A stretch of DNA of 10,408 bases from Glomus cerebriforme (lineage: Eukaryota; Glomeromycota; Glomeromycetes; Glomerales; Glomeraceae), in assembly GCA_003550305.1 (NCBI GenBank), contig QKYT01000196.1:163180-173587 (forward strand), given 5' to 3'. Shown piece after piece: positions 8,303-10,408 of the stretch. Position numbers and translations under genes: made by a program. The notes beneath the pieces are model-generated. The model saw only the letters and a program-made list of their open reading frames with translations. It was not told where the DNA came from and made no database searches. The stretch's first letter is position 1, and every line of letters starts with the position of its first letter.

Positions 8303-8451
8303 CTATTTATTAATAGGTATCCACTGTTCTTCAAACTTACTAATCTCACTAGATAATTTTCTTGTTAGCTGCTTAAAAAATAATTTTCTTCTTCAGAATA
8401 ATATGAATTATGTGAGGAAGTATTAATGTTCGCAGTTGAATAATTTTGCAT
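8303..8451 (-). pseudogene. Short reading frame broken at a T homopolymer, unknown function
   Basis: The minus strand opens with ATG (8449-8451), MQNYSTANINTSS, and runs into EEENYF. At a run of six T (plus strand A run, 8375-8380) the frame must shift by one to continue as KQLTRKLSSEISKFEEQWIP and ends at TAG (8303-8305). Seven T would keep one frame throughout, giving a protein of about 49 residues with an amphipathic charged second half. No family is recognised. The break may be a mutation or a sequencing error. From 8452 to 8647 nothing further is seen. Confidence 0.35.
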
Positions 8452-8647
8452 TGATAAACTGAAGATTGTGTAATATATTATAAGTATTTCGTATTGATAA
8501 TGTACAATAATTAATATTGTAATACATTATGACAAAAAAATTCTTGTAATATTGTATTTGGTACAATTGTCAAAAAAAATTACAAAATAAAAATCCTCCT
8601 TCTACCCTATTTTTATTTTATTTTGTTTATTATTAAATTAATTAAAT

Positions 8648-8860
8648 TTATTGGACTAATATAATTCCTTTTGAATGGAGTTGTATTACTGGATCCTTGA
8701 TAATATTGAGCATTATGATTTTGCATCCAACATTTAATGCAATAATCTTAATATTAAAAGGCTCAATACTTGAACGTTCTTTAATTCTATGACCAAAATA
8801 AATACATAAGTTACTAATATTTATTATGACTGGGTTGCTGAATGAGGAATAGCGTGGCAT
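8648..8860 (-). CDS. Small hypothetical protein, 70 residues
   Basis: An intact ATG-to-stop frame encodes a protein starting MPRYSSFSNPVIINISNL. It contains the basic/acidic stretch GHRIKERSSIEPF and ends KDPVIQLHSKGIILVQ. It has balanced composition with few low-complexity runs and alternates hydrophobic and charged residues like a folded beta-rich domain, which is unusual in this window. AATAAA overlaps the stop region on the minus strand (about 8643-8650), a possible polyadenylation signal. A stop lies just upstream of the ATG, so it is not part of a longer unspliced frame. I do not recognise the family. It could be the last exon of a spliced gene, a fragment of a repeat, or a chance frame. 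Confidence 0.4.
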   Translation of the reverse strand: MPRYSSFSNPVIINISNLCIYFGHRIKERSSIEPFNIKIIALNVGCKIIMLNIIKDPVIQLHSKGIILVQ

Positions 8861-9371
8861 TGGACAGAAATTTCATTTTCAAAGAGGAAAAGGAGTTGAG
8901 AGTAGATATGGCAAAAAAGGATAAAATGAGAAGCAAGTAAACACAATTTTTGGCTATTGATTTCCAATAACAAAAATAGTAACTTCTTTATTTAAAGGGA
9001 TTCCTGGATATATGTTTATCTAAAAAAATATTGTTTATTTGTTTTATTTTCATTAATGTTAAATTATTTTGAGTTTCTTTGCACATAACAAATTTTATTT
9101 AGTTAATATTTTGAAATTGATTTTCTGAAGGATGTTGTGAATATTATGGTAAATTATTAATTTTGTATTGATGGAATTTTAAATAAATCCATATTTATTT
9201 TAATTCTGATAAAAGTAATAGTTATTTAAATTATAATAATTAAATTTTAAGACCTAACCCTTATATAAGTATGATTAATTGCTAATCTGATAAGAAAATG
9301 TGAATAATAACAATAAAATCCTTTTGTTTTTAATATTCATATTTATTTATAAGATTCTTATCTAATGTGCC
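8861..9371. other. AT-rich stretch without a supported gene
   Basis: No reading frame, RNA gene or structured repeat was found. Positions 8861-8940 are purine-rich on the plus strand (GAGGAAAAGGAGTTGAGAG), which would give Ser/Leu/Phe codons on the minus strand, but frames there are broken. Confidence 0.5.
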
Positions 9372-9443
9372 AAGCCATCTAAGGCTTTGCCTGAGGCTTC
9401 AAATAAAGCCTCAAAATTGGCTTATATATTGATCATCAATATA
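9372..9443. repeat. Multi-hairpin segment with nested inverted repeats
   Basis: AAGCCA (9372-9377) pairs with TGGCTT (9418-9423). Inside it TGAGGCTT (9392-9399) pairs with AAGCCTCA (9406-9413) around a 6-base loop. Additional AAGCC/GGCTT modules at 9373 and 9383 allow alternative pairing. Immediately right, TATATTGAT (9425-9433) and ATCAATATA (9435-9443) form a perfect 9-bp arm around one base. The GC content is far above the flanks. An A run (about 9449-9458) and GCACGGGTGTATC follow. It is most likely the folded core of a short non-autonomous mobile element or a structured RNA; no family is identified. Confidence 0.6.
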
Positions 9444-9608
9444 ACTCATAAAAAAAAAGAAATTGCACGGGTGTATCTATATTTTTTTTTACTTATAGTC
9501 ACAATTATATTAAATTAATTCTTAGAAGTGAATCAACTTAATTTATATTATTACTTAATATTATTTAAATCAAGTATTAACACTTAGAAATGTCAAAAGC
9601 AAAACAAA

Positions 9609-9640
9609 CAGCCATGATTCAGCCATGATTCACAGCCATG
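9609..9640. repeat. 11-bp tandem repeat CAGCCATGATT
   Basis: Two exact copies of CAGCCATGATT (9609-9619 and 9620-9630) are followed, after CA, by a partial third copy CAGCCATG (9633-9640). It is a short local duplication with no evident function. Confidence 0.8.
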
Positions 9641-9867
9641 TACTGTAAATGTAGCCGACCCATTCTTGTGACAATAATTATAAATTGTCGTACAAAAATA
9701 ATAATGGTGTAAATAAGCATTTATTTTGTACTTTATTTTAGTTCCTATGAAATGAATACTGTATATAGTGATAATACGTATATAATGCTTGTAATTGGTT
9801 GATCAGCCAGATCAAATTTATCCATGAAATACAGTAAATAAACGATGGATTTAGGATGTTACTGTAT
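9641..9867. promoter_or_regulatory. Cluster of TACTGTA motifs, two forming a spaced inverted repeat
   Basis: TACTGTA occurs at 9641-9647, 9757-9763 (within ATACTGTAT) and 9861-9867 region (TTACTGTAT, 9859-9867). The same motif in reverse, ATACAGTAA, lies at 9829-9837, so the last two form 9-bp inverted arms with a 21-base spacer. All four lie within 325 bases upstream of the putative start at 9964. Spaced inverted arms are typical of dimeric transcription-factor sites, but no known site is identified and the role is inference. Confidence 0.25.
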
Positions 9868-9942
9868 CACAATTTTAGTCACTTTAATTGGTTATATAAT
9901 TATGAATGTAGTTGAAATCAGCGCTAAAGAATAAAATTGGGG

Positions 9943-9948
9943 TATATA
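9943..9948 (+). promoter_or_regulatory. Possible TATA box
   Basis: TATATA lies in a locally less AT-monotonous context (GGGGTATATAGC). It is only about 20 bases before ATG 9964. Transcription starting about 30 bases downstream would miss that ATG and favour the ATG at 9996. Such hexamers are frequent in this DNA, so the call is weak. Confidence 0.2.
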
Positions 9949-9963
9949 GCAACCATGTAGTGT

Positions 9964-10394
9964 ATGGTTGTCTTTGTTTGTAGTGTAGGGTAAGTATGGG
10001 TCGATTTATTTCCATACATGTATATATGAACAATATTTCACTTACCATACATGTATCATATTTATTTGTGCATTTTATTAGCGGCATAAATTCCATCAAA
10101 ATCGAAGTTTATGAATGTTTTGAAAAGTTGGGAGCTTTTAATGATCAACGCATAATAGGTAATTTTCTGTTATTTTAAATTTTTTTAATATTATGATTTT
10201 AATTAATAACTCTATTTGATAGATTGGANCGTCAAACNTATGNTTTGGNATCTTTGAATAAATATATATCAAATATGGAAAATGAAGTTTGGGATCATTA
10301 TGGAAATGCAGCTGAAGCTGCACATGAACAAGCTAACCAAGAAGGATTACAACTTAAACTTCTTATAGCTATTATGTGGTCTGATTTTACATAA
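9964..10394 (+). CDS. Spliced gene fragment, three exons, unknown function
   Basis: The model is exon 1 at 9964-9989 (ATG, MVVFVCSV), intron 9990-10081, exon 2 at 10082-10158 (GINSIKIEVYECFEKLGAF and DQRII), intron 10159-10222, exon 3 at 10223-10394 ending TAA. Exon 3 contains NMENEVWDHYGNAAEAAHEQ and then EGLQLKLLIAIM. The segment AHEQANxEGLQLKLLxAIM resembles a repeated family I associate with glomeromycete genomes (from memory, unverified). Exons 1 and 2 join in phase. Exon 2 to exon 3 is one base short of phase, close to four ambiguous bases (10229, 10238, 10243, 10249), so a missing base there (real or assembly error) is likely; one extra T would give D-L-E-R at the junction. Alternative start: ATG 9996, which reads through intron 1 in the exon 2 frame. 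The product is mostly alpha-helical and charged; no catalytic motif is seen. Confidence 0.45.
9990..10081 (+). other. Putative intron 1, 92 bases
   Basis: The donor is GTAAGT (consensus) after AGG, and the acceptor is TTTTATTAG. Removal joins exon 1 and exon 2 in frame. The length is usual for fungal introns. It includes two copies of CCATACATGTAT (about 10012-10023 and 10045-10056). Confidence 0.45.
10159..10222 (+). other. Putative intron 2, 64 bases
   Basis: The donor is GTAATT after AATAG, and the acceptor is TTTGATAG. A branch-like TAATAAC sits about 12 bases before the acceptor. The sequence is much more T/A-biased than the flanking exons. Removing it brings together the two coding-like segments, apart from a one-base phase error. 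Confidence 0.5.
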
Positions 10395-10408
10395 TTTAAT
10401 AATTTATT

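Larger units (their letters stand above)
9444..9963. other. Intergenic region upstream of the right-edge gene
   Basis: No gene was found. It contains an A run, GCACGGGTGTATC (about 9466-9478), T runs near 9482, a short tandem repeat at 9609-9640, an interrupted inverted repeat GACAAT/ATTGTC (about 9670-9689), and repeated TACTGTA motifs (9641-9867). The last 150 bases may hold the promoter of the gene starting at about 9964. Confidence 0.4.

Noticed and set aside
9393..9412. tRNA-like T arm (GAGGC, TTCAAAT, then GCCTC)
   Set aside because: Three extra bases lie between loop and stem, and no acceptor or anticodon arms fit around it.
9464..9480. Helitron-type terminus (GCACGGGTGTATC)
   Set aside because: No CTRR end directly after a hairpin and no helicase or rep motifs; the resemblance is too slight.
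9884..10099. Minus-strand 71-residue frame
   Set aside because: Antisense to exon 1, intron 1 and part of exon 2 of the spliced gene; no recognisable content.
10138..10323. Minus-strand frame containing undetermined residues
   Set aside because: Antisense to exon 3 and spans ambiguous bases; the plus-strand exon has the coding character.
1..10408. Prokaryotic defence system, CRISPR array or phage module
   Set aside because: No regular spacer-repeat array, no ribosome binding sites, no operon structure. All recognisable proteins are eukaryotic transposon types and the right-edge gene has introns.

Overview
This is an extremely AT-rich eukaryotic window. It is dominated by decayed transposable elements and has almost no ordinary genes. 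The best guess for the source is an arbuscular mycorrhizal fungus (Glomeromycotina, Rhizophagus-like). Reasons: very low GC, long intergenic stretches, degenerate hAT transposases with BED-type zinc fingers, Tc1-type elements, non-LTR retroelements with a separate RNase H plus C2HC region, and a spliced fragment with about 60-90 nt introns at the right edge. The assignment rests on pattern memory; no database search was run. Nothing resembles a prokaryotic operon, CRISPR array or phage.

Left block (about 1-4800): a nest of transposons. The outer layer is a heavily mutated hAT transposase on the minus strand (350-1707). At a TA dinucleotide (1707-1708) it is cut by a Tc1/mariner element on the plus strand, whose left terminal sequence and about the first two thirds of whose transposase are present (1709-2512). 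Tc1 is in turn cut by a 5'-truncated non-LTR retroelement on the minus strand (2513 to about 4635). That element has a poly(A) tract (15 T on the plus strand), a polyadenylation signal just upstream of it, a C2HC-bearing C-terminal region and an RNase H domain with all four acidic residues. The amount of damage matches the order: the outermost copy is the most decayed and the innermost the least (one frameshift, one in-frame TAG). Right of the retroelement lies a degenerate BED zinc finger (4626-4793, minus). It could be the N-terminal part of the same hAT gene, which would mean the hAT middle and the Tc1 right half were deleted. A related degenerate repeat (core ATATTGCAGAC) occurs on both sides of the nest, at 1-47 and 4947-5051.

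Middle block (about 5150-8860): scattered remnants, all on the minus strand. They are an acidic reading frame (5159-5369), a second more decayed RNase H retroelement (5600-6304), half of a second BED finger (7407-7511), a short frame broken at a T run (8303-8451), and an intact 70-residue frame of unknown function (8648-8860). Between them is featureless AT-rich DNA, apart from a perfect 16-bp inverted repeat at 7312-7345.

Right block (about 9360-10408): a comparatively GC-rich multi-hairpin segment (9372-9443), a short tandem repeat, a recurring TACTGTA motif, and a three-exon gene fragment (9964-10394, plus). The gene's third exon contains four ambiguous bases and is one base out of frame with the second. 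No gene in the window can confidently be called a complete functional host gene.
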